Source: Cephalopachus bancanus (lineage: Eukaryota; Chordata; Mammalia; Primates; Tarsiidae). Taken from it: 64,000 nucleotides of DNA. The stretch lies in the NCBI GenBank assembly GCA_027257055.1, contig JAPVLO010000044.1:1116001-1180000 (forward strand), read 5' to 3'. Shown here piece by piece: positions 1 to 9,288 of the stretch. The translations under genes were made by a program, and so were the position numbers. The notes beneath the pieces were generated by a model. The model saw only the letters and a program-made list of their open reading frames with translations, ran no database searches and was not told the origin of the DNA. The stretch's first letter is position 1. Each line of letters begins with the position of its first letter.

Positions 1-828
1 GGTTCACTTGATATATACACAAGAAAGCTACCGAGTAACCTGAGTTCTGTGTCAGCCCCTGGATCCCTAAGGATAGCATTGAAGTAGAACCTCATGCTCG
101 TTTTGAGTTTGCGGTTTTCATAACCCAGAAAGCACCTCGCCACTTGCCTCCAGTGGAGAACTGCCTAGGTGCAAGCCTGCACAAACCAATTTCAGCCTGA
201 TCCTGATTAAAATTTTCTTCCCACAAATCTGAGAAACAGCTGTTTCTCTGTGACTGGCCCCCAGCACACACCAGCCACCCTGTCTTCCCCGAGGCTATTC
301 CTCAGAAGCCAGCTGTTGTGAGGGAGAAGATGAAAGGTGTCAGTACCATTTGTAGTGCTTGTAACTTAAGGGAGGCAACAAGATTCTTCCTTTGTTTTAT
401 CCTTTCAAGTTTAATAGTTAGTCATTATGACTGGGGAGAGAGTTATCATTTCCAGTTTCTTCTGGATGGAGTGAAGGGACTCATCAGTCTCCTTCGTTAG
501 AAAAGAAGGTTTTTGCCCCAGTCAGGGTTGGGTTTTTTTGTTCCGTCTGTTTTTGTTGTTGTAGCATTACAGACACAGCCATTTAGCAGGTTAAATTATG
601 AAGGAGGCAGGAGTTTCAGGTATCTACCACAGGGACCCAGAGAGTTTCACTGAGTTTCCAGATGAAAGCTGGTAGAGTGAGTTGACTCAGAGGAAAGCAA
701 AATTTCTGTTGTTCTAATTACAGGAGAAAGGGTGGTTTTCTCTTATAAATGAGAGTTTCGGAGCTCTTCATTACCTTTGTTTCAGAATTGCTTATCCCTC
801 AATGTGTCCTCTGCTTCTTCTTCTTCTT
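1..828. other. Unique non-coding stretch, no gene seen
   Basis: I recognise no transposable element and no plausible exon here. A 60-codon frame at 318-500 shows no recognisable domain, has no supporting splice signals that I can defend, and is of chance length for this composition. The only structured item is an 18-bp palindrome with an E-box centre at 231-248, listed separately. Confidence 0.5.
231..248. other. Perfect 18-bp palindrome centred on CAGCTG
   Basis: GAGAAACAGCTGTTTCTC is its own reverse complement, and the centre CAGCTG is an E-box. The flanking bases (T on both sides) break the symmetry, so the palindrome is exactly 18 bp. A dimeric bHLH or other two-fold symmetric factor could bind it. 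Function is not shown by the sequence. Confidence 0.6.
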
Positions 829-964
829 GTTTTTTTCTTTTTTAAAGATGAAGTCTCACTCTTGCTCTGGAGCCCAAGCTGGAATTCAATAGCACTATCA
901 TAGCTCACTGCAACATTAAACTCCTGGGCTCAAGCGATCCTTCTGCCTTAGCCTCTTGAGTTAG
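829..964 (-). mobile_element. Partial old Alu (monomer-length), minus strand
   Basis: A T-rich tail at the left is followed by diverged Alu landmarks in reverse orientation: the start of the arm (AAGTCTCACTCTTGCTCTGG), TCATAGCTCACTGCAAC, and CTCCTGGGCTCAAGCGATCC ending in CTTAGCCTCTTGAG. Only about one arm is present. It resembles an AluJ-age or free-monomer fragment and is more diverged than the other Alus in the window. Confidence 0.75.
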
Positions 965-1324
965 TGTATCTTTTTTTAGATCATCCAGGTGGCTGTAATT
1001 TAAGGAAAAGTTTCCAAACGCTCTGTTATATACTATATTTTTTAATCAATACAAATTCTGAATCCATTTTCCTCTTTCTTAATAGTAACTAATACATGTG
1101 GACTGAGGTACTATTTGTTAAACATTTATTATCTCATTTTAAGGAAGTGGGAGCTAGTTGAGCCAACTTGGCTGGCATCCTCTGTCAGAAGATATTGGAG
1201 ACAGAGCCACACCCCATGGCATAGTGAGACACATGGCAACATAGCATATGAAGTCCAAAGCTAAACACAATCTTGAGAGAAAGTTCTCAGGGATGCATCA
1301 CTTATAAAAAGATAGAAATGTTAG

Positions 1325-1440
1325 GAACTGAAGATTTAAATAAATAAATAAGTCGCAAACACTCACATATACACACATATTTATGTATGCACACATAGGT
1401 ATGTATAGATACATAGCACATATTTATGTATAGTAGAGAG
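1325..1440. repeat. AT/CA-rich simple repeat
   Basis: A short AAATAAATAAATAAG run is followed by imperfect alternation of CACATA, TATGTA and ACACATAT words. It is degenerate low-complexity DNA with no coding potential. Confidence 0.6.
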
Positions 1441-1794
1441 TAAAATTGTGAACTGATTGACTTATACTAAAATGTAAACGACTTGGTTTACTTTTCCTCC
1501 CAGAGAAAAGCTTCTTTAAAGACATCTGTCTAAATATGACTAGAAGGGCAATGTATAGCCTAAGGGACTGCCTAGCAGATGCTATAGTTTTGTAATATAA
1601 TATGCAGTATACATACACTATTATACCTTACAATATAGTATCAGGTTATTAGAAAATACAATTTGTCTCGGGCAAAAGATATTGCCTTTTCAATATTATA
1701 GTCTTCAAACCACATGAAGATTATATTCTAATATACATATCTATCTGACAGCAAATTCTTTCTAGTTTTTATATCATGATCAATTTGGAGACAT

Positions 1795-2130
1795 TACATT
1801 TATTCATTAACTTCATAAGCACATATGAACACTTATTATGAATCAGACAATGTCCTAGAAACTGACAGTACAAAGATCATTAAACCAAAGGGATTACATT
1901 GCTTCCAAAAGAATATGGCATAGAATTGCCTAGAGAAATTGTAAAGAGTCATTGGAATCCAGAGATGAGACACACTTATTGTGGCTTAGGTCTGAGGCTG
2001 TCATGGAGAAGAGAACATCTTACCTGGTCTTGACGTATAAAGTCTTCCAGGTAGAGGGGAGTAAGAAGGGCATTCTAGGCAGAGGTAATAGCTTTTGGGA
2101 AGGGTCATCGGTAAGAATATTTCATGTTGC
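1795..2130 (-). mobile_element. L2 LINE 3' fragment, minus strand
   Basis: The left part reads like the reverse complement of the L2 3' end (ATTTATTCATTAACTTC, then a diverged form of 'gagcacctactatgtgccaggcactgt'). The right part has GGCATTCTAGGCAGAGGTAATAG, which matches the usual L2-derived 'gcattccaggcagagggaacag'. It is heavily diverged, so the ends are approximate. A 67-codon frame at 1952-2155 lies inside it and is not a gene. Confidence 0.55.
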
Positions 2131-2159
2131 TAAACATTGTCAGAAGAGTTTGTGACATA

Positions 2160-2275
2160 TTAAACAATCTTATTGAGTATCTACTTTGTATCCAGCACAA
2201 TGTCAGGTACTGGGAATACAAAGATCAATCAAACAGAGACCCTGCCACATGGGGACTGAATCACAGAAAACTGGG
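2160..2275 (-). mobile_element. L2 LINE 3' fragment, minus strand
   Basis: The order 'cttattgagtatctactttgtatcc', 'caggtactgggaatacaaagatcaatc', 'gagaccctgccacatgggg' is the reverse complement of the L2 tail region. This is a second L2 piece directly beside the one at 1795-2130; the two could be parts of one broken copy. Confidence 0.6.
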
Positions 2276-2394
2276 ACTTTGAGGGATCTCAGCAATGACT
2301 TAATCCAGTACTTTGCAAAATCCTAGAAGTTATGAGGAAATGCTTCCTAGGTTCCTGGTGAGGCAAGAAAGCAATGGAGATATGAGTGTATTAG

Positions 2395-2999
2395 TCAGTC
2401 TAGGCCAAGTTGTACTGCAGTGACACTGGCCCCCAAATCTTAATGAGCTAAATAAAGGTGTATTTCTTGCTCATGTGACATGTCCATCATGAAAAATCTC
2501 TGACTTTGTTTCATGTCTTTTTCATTCTAGAATTTGCTGAAGGAGAAGTTCTTATCTGGGACTTCTGGACCCCTTTCAGAAGGAAAAGTGAAGAGTGGTG
2601 AGTCGCGGATTTTTTCTTTTTTGAGTTGGAGTCTCACTCTGTCACCCAGACTGGAGTTCAGTGGCCGCTCCCAGCCCCTGCAGCCTCCGGCGATCCTTCC
2701 ACCTCAGCCTTCCAAGCAGCTGGAACTACAGGTGCACAATACCACAGCTAATCTTTTTTGGTTTATTGTAGAGATGAGGTCTCGTCAAGTTGCCCAGGTA
2801 GTTCTTGAACCCGCGGACCCAGGCAATCCACTCACCTCAGCCTCCCAAAGCACGGGATTACAGGTTGAGCCACCGATCCCGGCTGAGCCGTGACCTTTAA
2901 ACATCCTGCTTACCAGTAACACCTGTCACTTTTGCCTGCACTAATTGGCCAAGAGCAGGTCACATGACCAAATTTGACATCGTTGCTATAGGAAGAATC
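2395..2999. repeat. Ancient interspersed repeat split by an Alu
   Basis: The left part (2395-2605) has TGTATTAGTCAGTCTAGGCC, a 'tgcagtgacactggcccccaaatctt' stretch and GGTGTATTTCTTGCTCATG. The right part (2890-2999) resumes with CATCACTTCTGCT-like sequence and ACTAATTGGCCAAGAGCAGG TCACATGACC. I recognise these two halves as one old medium-reiterated element (probably an ERVL/MaLR-type LTR relative), but I cannot name the family with certainty. The Alu at 2611-2884 lies between them. Confidence 0.45.
2611..2884 (-). mobile_element. Alu, near full-length dimer, minus strand
   Basis: A T-rich tail at the left is followed by right-arm then left-arm Alu landmarks in reverse orientation (GAGTTGGAGTCTCACTCTGT; CTGGAACTACAGGTGCACA; GTAGAGATGAGGTCTCG; CCTCAGCCTCCCAAAGCACG) and ends at CGATCCCGGCT. 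The flanks GTGAGTCGCGGAT and GCTGAGCCGTGACCT look like a decayed TSD. A 119-codon frame running through it is repeat sequence, not a gene. Confidence 0.9.
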
Positions 3000-3556
3000 T
3001 TCATTCTCTAGGAATAGGGAAAAGTTTTTTTAGTAGAACTGCAGTCTTCAACATGGAGTTTAGGTATTCCTTATCCTGGCTTCCACTAATGCAGGTCCAT
3101 GATTAATTGTTTTGTTTATTGGACTTAAGTGCAATGTCTTGTTTGAAGCACGTTTGGCAAAGAATGCTAGGTGACCACTACAATCCATTCTTTCTTTCCA
3201 CAGTGTAGTCATGATGCATCCTGCAGCTGGTGTGGCTGTGTCCTATTCTCATCAGTAGAATGTAAGTAAAATGATCTGTGCCCTCTCAGTCATGACTTCT
3301 AAGGGGCAGGTTTTCTCCACCACACCTCTCCCATGAGTGCAGTAAGATGCAGACAGATGCAGGTCCCTAGAAGCCAGCACAGTCACAGGGGAATAGGTCT
3401 CTGAATCATAACAGGGAAGGAAGCTACCAGGTGCCCCACCCTGGATTGCTGGGTGACCAAGAATGAACCTTCTTTTATTTTAAAAGTCTTATACATTTCC
3501 AAGTCTATTTTCTATTGCTGTTTAAACTCCAGAGGCAGTGCATAAAGCAAACATGG
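3000..3556. other. Unique non-coding stretch, no gene seen
   Basis: I see no recognisable repeat family and no convincing exon in this interval. Confidence 0.4.
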
Positions 3557-3817
3557 GGTTGGGCACAGTGGCTCAAGGCTGTAATCCTAGCACTTTGGGA
3601 GGCCGACATGAGAAGATTGCCTGAGCCCAGGGGTTTGAGACCAGCCTGGGCAACTTGGTGAGACCTTGTCTCTACAGTACATCAAAAAATTAGCTGGGTG
3701 TAGTAGCATATGCCTGCAGTTCCAGCTACTAGGAAGGCTAGGCAAGAGGATTGCCTGAGCCCAGTGGGTTGACACTGGGGTGGCCGTAAGCATACCCCTG
3801 ACTCAAAAAAAAAAAAT
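3557..3817 (+). mobile_element. Alu with 3'-end deletion, plus strand
   Basis: It starts with GGTTGGGCACAGTGGCTCA and has left-arm landmarks (CTTTGGGAGGCCGACATGAG), the A-rich middle with CTACAGTACATCAAAAAATT, and the start of the right arm. It then passes from GTGGCCGTAAGCATA almost directly to CTGACTCAAAAAAAAAAAA. About 30-40 bp of the distal right arm, normally 'ccactgcactccagcctgggtgacagag', is missing. Confidence 0.9.
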
Positions 3818-4921
3818 TAACTTGGACTCATCTAATCTCCTTCTTGTTCAGAGAAGCTAAGCAGAAGATCAGGGAGACATGCAACTCGTCCACATTTACA
3901 CAGAATTTATGGTAGAAGGAAGAATTCGACTCAGTCTCTAGACCTACAGGTCAGGATTCCCCTCACTGAATTTGGTTGGTAACCCAAGGACTGGATGATG
4001 TTATAAAAATTCAGGCTCCAAACTGCTGGTTCATGCCCTGAATCTGGTTCTGAGATGTGTTGTATGTTTCCTGAACAGGTTTTTAAAATAATACAAATCA
4101 ATTGCAAATATGAGGATGCATCACAAGAATAGCTAGGTCCTAGCTTCTCTTGAAAAATCTTAAGATGTGGCAACATTGGCTCCATAGTCCCATGAGGGGA
4201 CAATTGGCTCTGGCTCTTCCCTCTTTAGATGGGGCCTGGGGTCTTCAATTCACCAGGTCTCCTTCACATCTTATTGTTTTATTGTTTTTCTGACATTGAG
4301 GCATAGAATTTTTTGCTACTTATTATAATGCTTACATGGGCAAATAGTCAAGAGAAATATAACTTCATCTTATTCCCATGTTCCTATGAAAGACAGAATA
4401 ATGAAACACCAAGGGACAAGAACAAGTCAAAGGAAATAGGAAAGAGGACATTTCTCTGGGAAGGCAAAGAACCATTCTTCACCCAGACCACTTCCTTTAT
4501 TTATGTCACCTACCTGACCTCTGTGAGTATTTGCATTTTTGACAACTGGACTAAGAATTCACGTGGGCAAATGATAATGAAAGGGTGAAGCCCCCATAAA
4601 CAAGCTTTTCTTTCCCAGAAGTTATTCCTGATTCCAGACAGGAGTTCTTTCCTGAGTAAGAGTTGCCTTTTAAAGACTATTGCCTACATTGGCTTGGGAT
4701 GACCAGTTCCTTCAGCCTCACAAGTGGATGCTGACTATGGTCACGGCACCATGACAGTGGCCTAGGCTGGCAGGAAGGGGAGGGCTTAACAATGACTGAG
4801 ATGGGAATCTGTTCTCCAAAGGCAGAGAGTAAACATCAAGGAAGGTTTGAGCCACTTTGCTGTGGGTGGTGTTGGCCGGGAGAGGGTGGCTGGCTGTGAA
4901 TAGCGATACTATCAGCCTTAT
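3818..4921. other. Mostly unique non-coding stretch
   Basis: The first 150 bp resemble a degraded minus-strand MIR (CAGAGAAGCTAAGCAGAAGA followed by a diverged 'acagct...'). The rest carries nothing that I recognise. The 90- and 91-codon frames (3931-4203 minus, 4313-4588 plus) show no known domain and do not look like exons. Confidence 0.4.
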
Positions 4922-5381
4922 TTTTTAATTTTTTATATTTTTAATTTTTCTTTTTATTAGTTGACATGTAATAATTGTACACATGTATGGGATAAAGAGT
5001 GGTATTTTATACATGTATACAAAGTACAATGATCAAATCAGGATAATTAACATATCTGTCATCTCAAACATTTATCATTTCTTTGTGCCGGAAACAGTCA
5101 AAATTCTTTCTTCTATCTGTTGAAAATACAGAGTAAGTTATTGTTAAGTGTAGTCAACCTACAGAGTCTTAGAACCCCAGAATTTATTCTTCCTATCTTG
5201 CTGTAGTTTTGTATCCATTAATTAATCCCTCTCTGTCTCCCGCTTCTCTCTCTTCCCAAGCCCTAGTAACCACTATTCTACATCCTACTTCTATGAGATC
5301 AATGTTTTTAGTGCCCACATAAATGTGAAAACACGTGGTAGTTATCATTCTGTGCCTGGCTTGTTTCACTTATTATGAGTT
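4922..5381 (-). mobile_element. L1 3' end, minus strand (left half, split by LTR)
   Basis: The sequence reads as the reverse complement of an L1 3' UTR of the L1MA/L1PB age class: 'tgacatgtaataattgtacacatgtatgggataaagagtgg', 'caatgatcaaatcaggataattaacatatctgtcatctcaaacattta'. It stops at the solo LTR, and the rest of the same L1 continues at 6378. The T/A-rich left end (4922-4960) is the old poly(A). Confidence 0.85.
5376..5381. repeat. 6-bp target-site duplication (left copy), TGAGTT
   Basis: TGAGTT directly precedes the LTR start TGTCGGGAGCC, and the identical hexamer follows the LTR end at 6372-6377. Six-base duplications are typical of class II (betaretrovirus-like) integrase. Confidence 0.88.
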
Positions 5382-5772
5382 TGTCGGGAGCCACAATCAC
5401 TAGTAAAAGTAAGGTAAAAGGGACCTGAAAACAGGAAAAATGCTGGCTGGGAGCAAGGCCCCAGTGAAATGCGGCCATGACGGAGGCAAAGCCCCATGGA
5501 TCCTGTTGACGGACCTTCCCTAACTTTGAAGGATTGCGAGCATAGACTTGAGAATGTTCCCTCTTTAATTGAGATAATAGATACACAAATGGATGATGGC
5601 ATTTGACAGCAAAAATTATACATAGGCATAATGGAGGTGAGATTACAGCAAAAAAGGTGCCCCTTAGGGGGTGTAAGGATGTTTTTCAGTAAACAGCAGG
5701 AGGCCGAGAAGAACAAGTCGACCACTTTCTCATAAACAACAGACCCCAGCTGATAGCTGGTGGAAAACAACC

Positions 5773-6060
5773 ATTTGAGATAAAGAATAGGTTAAGATAT
5801 TTTAGGATTAAATAGGTAGTTTAATGAAGATAGAATTTAGAATATTAATAATAAGATAGTAAGATAAGATAAACTAGTAAGATAAGAGATATATAGTATA
5901 AGTGATAGTTAAGAAAATATAGAGACATAAGGATGGAAATAAGATTAATGGAAATAAATATATAGTAGTAAGTAAGTTTAAATAAGACTTAGGGTTAAGG
6001 TTTAGCTTTATAGGGTAAGGATATTATAGGCCTATAATAGTAAATAGTTATAAGAAAGTT
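5773..6060 (+). repeat. C-depleted A/G/T-rich U3 segment with WGATAR cluster
   Basis: By my count only 6 of 288 bases are C. Short repeated words (AAGATA, TAGTAAG, GATAAG) fill the segment. Six WGATAR matches lie within 81 bp, at 5828, 5854, 5862, 5867, 5880 and 5903. It lies inside the solo LTR upstream of its TATA box, so it would act as the LTR enhancer region. GATA-factor binding is an inference from motif content. Confidence 0.75.
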
Positions 6061-6223
6061 AGGAAGAAAACCAGGACGTTCATAAATGTTTGACTTAAGA
6101 AAAACACCATCTGTGGTTGAAATTGTTAAAGGTCAACCTTATTGTGAGTGCAAAAAGGATGTATGTGGACGTTTGGTTAGCAACATAAGATACATTTGTG
6201 GGTACAGGGCTGAGTGGAAAACC

Positions 6224-6230
6224 TATATAA
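6224..6230 (+). promoter_or_regulatory. LTR TATA box, TATATAA
   Basis: TATATAA sits about 140 bp before the LTR end and just ahead of the polyadenylation signal, the usual U3/R layout for class II LTRs. Transcription would start about 25-30 bp downstream, near 6255, reading rightward. Confidence 0.7.
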
Positions 6231-6240
6231 GCTTGTGAAA

Positions 6241-6250
6241 AATAAATAAA
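6241..6250 (+). terminator. LTR polyadenylation signal AATAAATAAA
   Basis: Two overlapping AATAAA hexamers lie 11 bp downstream of the TATA box. In betaretrovirus-like LTRs the signal often lies in distal U3 or R, with cleavage at the R/U5 border. The G/T-rich downstream stretch around 6291-6315 could serve as the downstream element. Confidence 0.6.
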
Positions 6251-6371
6251 AATTGGCAGAGTCTTGAGCTCTCCCCAGGAAGAGGATTCCTGTCGTTTTT
6301 GTCTTTTCTTTTTCGTCGCTTCCCGATTCTCCCATCTCAAGCCCTGACTCTCCTGGAGCTGGACTCCAGCA

Positions 6372-6377
6372 TGAGTT
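6372..6377. repeat. 6-bp target-site duplication (right copy), TGAGTT
   Basis: Identical to 5376-5381. L1 sequence resumes immediately after it. Confidence 0.88.
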
Positions 6378-6700
6378 AATATTATACCAGTTCATCCATG
6401 TTGCCACTAATGAAAGGATTTCATTCTTTTGGGGCTGTATAGTATTCCATGGTGTCTATATACCACATTTTCTTTATGCATTCCTGCATTCATGGACATC
6501 TAGGTTGATTCCATATCTTGGTTATTGTTACCAGTGCTGCAATAAGCATGAGAGTGCCGATGTCTCCTCAATATACTGACTTCAATTCTTTTGCATCCCT
6601 ACCCAGAATTGGGACTGCTGATGGCTTAGCAATTGTATTATTTGAGGAACTCCAGACTGTTTTCCATAATGAATCAGCCTTATGTTTCCCTTCTTAGCAC
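6378..6700 (-). mobile_element. L1 ORF2 3' region, minus strand (right half)
   Basis: It continues the L1 of 4922-5381: 'ccagttcatccatgttgcc', 'ggggctgtatagtattccatggtg', 'taccacattttctttatgcattcc'. Read on the minus strand this is the end of ORF2 and carries several stops. It is not coding. Confidence 0.85.
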
Positions 6701-6761
6701 ACATGGTGAATGATTTGCCCACAAGAGACATCTTTTCCATCCAGACACAAGAGATACAGAA

Positions 6762-6839
<78 letters not shown>
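6762..6839. repeat. (AG)n microsatellite, about 78 bp
   Basis: Nearly pure AG dinucleotides with one extra G (AGAGG) near 6779. Overlapping frames of Arg-Glu repeats on plus and Ser-Leu repeats on minus pass through it and are artefacts of the repeat. Confidence 0.97.
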
Positions 6840-6842
<3 letters not shown>

Positions 6843-8127
6843 CTCTTCCAAAGCCTGCCCAGGTGGATGTGTCCCATATTAATATTTTGGACTATGAGAT
6901 GGTATTTTTCTTCCTGTGAGGCCCTGGATCCTATCAGCTAAATCTCTGCTTTCATGGCTCATAGAAAGACTGACACACAAAGAGATGGCATTTTGACTTT
7001 TGCTATTTGAAAGAATAATAAGTTTAAGCAGAGATTCCAGGCTGCAAGACTAGAAACGTCCCTGCATGGACGTGTATACAAAACTCTGCTTAAATGTCCC
7101 CTCCTTGTGAAGGCTCTTCCTTACCCCTCCCCACTCCCAGCTTGAAATCACACCCCTCCTCACCATCCTTCACCCCTGAGGTCATTTTATGTACATGTTT
7201 CTTGCTTATTGGTGCCTTCACCTCCAGGCTGTGATCCCCCAAGGGGGCAGCCACATGGTCAGCCTTCCCTGGGATATCCTCAGGATCTACAGCAGACCTG
7301 GTGCAGGATTATGGCTCACCCCAAACTGGTTGAGTTTATGAATAAGGCAAGCTTGATGCTGGTGTGTTCTTGAGAAATGGTCTCTGACATATGAATGCAC
7401 TTTTGAGATAGATGGGGAGTAGAGTGGGAGTACTGGCAATGGAAACACCTCCGCGATAAGGAGATCTGAGATCAGAAAATAATGCTTCTTCCCGTGTAGA
7501 GACCAGGGAGGCTGAAGCTTCTGGGATGGACCTAACTACATGAAATGTCTGGGCCAACAAGCCAGACCATGGTAGGGAAGCAGCAGAATGTCTCTTAGGT
7601 GTCCTGAGCATGCTGTCTTAGCTCAGAGAGGAACTGGAACTGGCTAGTTTTGAGACTGCACATGAAGCTCCATACAGGCATGAGGAAATCTCACTTGGTG
7701 TCATCTTGTAGAACTGATGACGTGGGGGACCAGGATTACACCTGTCCCTGTGGCACCTTCCCACATATAGACCCCTCTATTCAGGTCCAGATGCACTGGG
7801 AAAGCAGAGCAGACCTGACTCCACTGATGTTAAGTTGACACCACTCAGTGAGATAGGGTCTAAACAGAAGCTGAATTTTTAAAAAGTTACAGTTTTTACA
7901 CATCTCTGTTTATGGATTGACATTTGTATTCCTAGCATGGATAGTTCCTCATGGCTCTATTTCCAACACTGTCTCTACCACTCATGGATTGCAAGAGTAT
8001 GCACTTACAGGAATAAACTTGAATCCATTCTAAGTTATTTTTAAAAAGTAATTGCTTTACAAATTTCCCTATTTTGGTTCTCATTTGTCAGGTTTTTTGT
8101 TTTTGTTTTCTAACAAGGTGCTGAGTT
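6840..8127. other. Unique/ancient-repeat stretch, no gene seen
   Basis: About 7080-7310 resembles a plus-strand L2 3' end ('aaggctcttccttacccctcccc', 'ccaggctgtgatcccccaagggggcag'). The remainder is unrecognised. The 91-codon minus frame at 7336-7611 and the 62-codon plus frame at 7650-7838 show no recognisable domain. Confidence 0.45.
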
Positions 8128-8607
8128 TTTTTTTAATTTTAAATATGTGAGGTACAATTCAGGGTTAGGTATACAAATGTTCATTATGGAGGTACCCTCG
8201 TGGAAGAGGTGTGTCCCCTTCCCCTGGCAGTTTCCCACTGCTGCCAAACCCTTTCTGATAGATTATGATCGTTGTTTAAGGTCCACTTATGAGTGAGAAC
8301 ATGTGATACTTGGCTCTTTGTTTCTGTGATAGATCACTCAGTGCTATAGCCTCTAAATCCATCCAAGTTTCTGTGAAGTTCATTATTTTGTCCTTCTCTA
8401 TGACTGTGTAATAGTCCATCATGTATATGTATCACATTTTTTATCCAGTCCTCTTCTGATGGGCAGCACAGTTGGTTCCATGTTTTTGTTATTGTGAACA
8501 ATACTGCAGTAAACATGCATGTGCAGGTATCTTTTTTACAGAGTGATTTGAGTTCCTCCGGGGATATTCCCAGTAGGGAGATTGCGGAGTCATATGGGAA
8601 GCAGGTT
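8128..8607 (-). mobile_element. L1 3' end (young family), minus strand, 5' truncated
   Basis: A T-run at the left is followed by the reverse complement of the same L1 3' UTR seen at 49482 and 23309 (GGTACAATTCAGGGTTAGG). Then comes the ORF2 C-terminal region, which on the minus strand encodes recognisable ALFTITKTWNQ-like and DWIK sequence in 8334-8516. It ends near GGAGTCATATGGGAAGCAG. I could not identify a clean TSD. Confidence 0.85.
8334..8516 (-). pseudogene. L1 ORF2 C-terminal remnant
   Basis: The frame matches the last part of the L1 ORF2 protein, distal to the reverse transcriptase domain: the VLFTITKTWNQLCCPSEEDW block, then a tyrosine-to-histidine-rich degraded segment. It is a 60-codon scrap of a protein of about 1270 residues, with no promoter or start of its own. 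Confidence 0.8.
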
Positions 8608-9239
8608 ATTTGTTAATGTCCATTACTACTGGTTATGACAATGTGTTCCACACCTACTGCTGTAATAGAGGTTAAATACTTTTAAACAGTACCTGTTGTA
8701 AATGTTGTAATGGGGAGAAACCCGGACTGAGAATCACAATCCCCTGGCAAGTAACTTCCTTGCTCTGGGCTTCTGTCTTCTCATATCAGATGATGGATGG
8801 AAATGAAATGCTTGGCAATTGCACGCAATTTTCACAACTGCATACCTGCTGTGTTGCTATGTACGTAACGATTTTTCTTTAATTAAACTAAGAATTTGAA
8901 TATTTCTGTTATGTTGCTTGAAATCATCCAGTGTGGGAAACACTAGGATGGGTGAAGTTTAAATATCCTGTCTTTCTCTAACATTCTTTCCTGTGCCCTG
9001 TGATACTAGGAGGGAGAGGCTGAGCTATTCCCAAATTTCCTATGAGCAGACAGTCCATTCAAGCCACTACTTGAACATTGGGGTTGCCCCCATCTTTTGT
9101 TCCCAAGGCATAGCTGTAGCTGCAGGTGATTCTTGGGTCCTTGTTTTCTTTCATTTATATTTTACCACTTATGAGCCCCAATTAACTTTGTCGCGTGATG
9201 TAGATTCGAAAGTCTTACATTGCTTTGGTTGAAATAAAT
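8608..9239. other. Non-coding stretch with a MIR-like segment
   Basis: About 8700-8870 resembles a plus-strand MIR ('tcacaatcccctggcaagtaacttccttgctctgggcttctgtcttctcatatc'). The remainder is unrecognised. A 79-codon frame at 8993-9232 has no recognisable domain. Confidence 0.4.
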
Positions 9240-9272
9240 ACATGGAAATAAAGGCGAGGATTTGTGAGTTGT

Positions 9273-9288
9273 CCACTAGAGGGCAGCA
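9273..9288 (+). promoter_or_regulatory. CTCF-type binding motif
   Basis: CCACTAGAGGGCAGCA matches the CTCF core consensus CCASYAGRKGGCRS at every informative base. It lies in unique sequence, not inside a recognised SINE, which is more typical of a conserved site. The motif is in the plus orientation, so any loop anchored here would be expected to extend to the right. I saw no equally good partner elsewhere in the window, but my scan was visual. Confidence 0.75.

Larger units (their letters stand above)
5382..6371 (+). mobile_element. Solo LTR, class II (ERVK/betaretrovirus-like) endogenous retrovirus
   Basis: A 990-bp LTR begins TGTCGGGAGCC, a start shared with IAP- and SMRV-like class II LTRs, and ends CTCCAGCA. 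It therefore has TG...CA termini, and it is flanked by perfect TGAGTT repeats. It interrupts a minus-strand L1 whose two halves join cleanly across it. U3 runs to a TATA box TATATAA (6224-6230). A polyadenylation signal AATAAA lies at 6241-6246, followed by a pyrimidine-rich U5. There is no internal gag, pol or env sequence, so the provirus has been reduced to one LTR by recombination. The intact TSD argues for a fairly recent insertion. The U3 centre (5773-6060) is almost free of C. Family assignment is inferred from termini and TSD length; the exact family is unknown to me. Confidence 0.88.

Noticed and set aside
2534..2893. 119-codon open frame
   Set aside because: Most of it is translated Alu sequence in reverse orientation; such frames are common in Alus.
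5366..5770. 134-codon minus frame as a retroviral or host protein
   Set aside because: It lies antisense inside the solo LTR and spans its boundary; LTRs of this class do not encode such a protein, and no domain is recognised.
5382..6371. Intact provirus
   Set aside because: A single LTR directly bounded by both TSD copies leaves no room for internal genes.
6582..6919. Ser-Leu and Arg-Glu repeat proteins
   Set aside because: They are frames through the (AG)n microsatellite on both strands.
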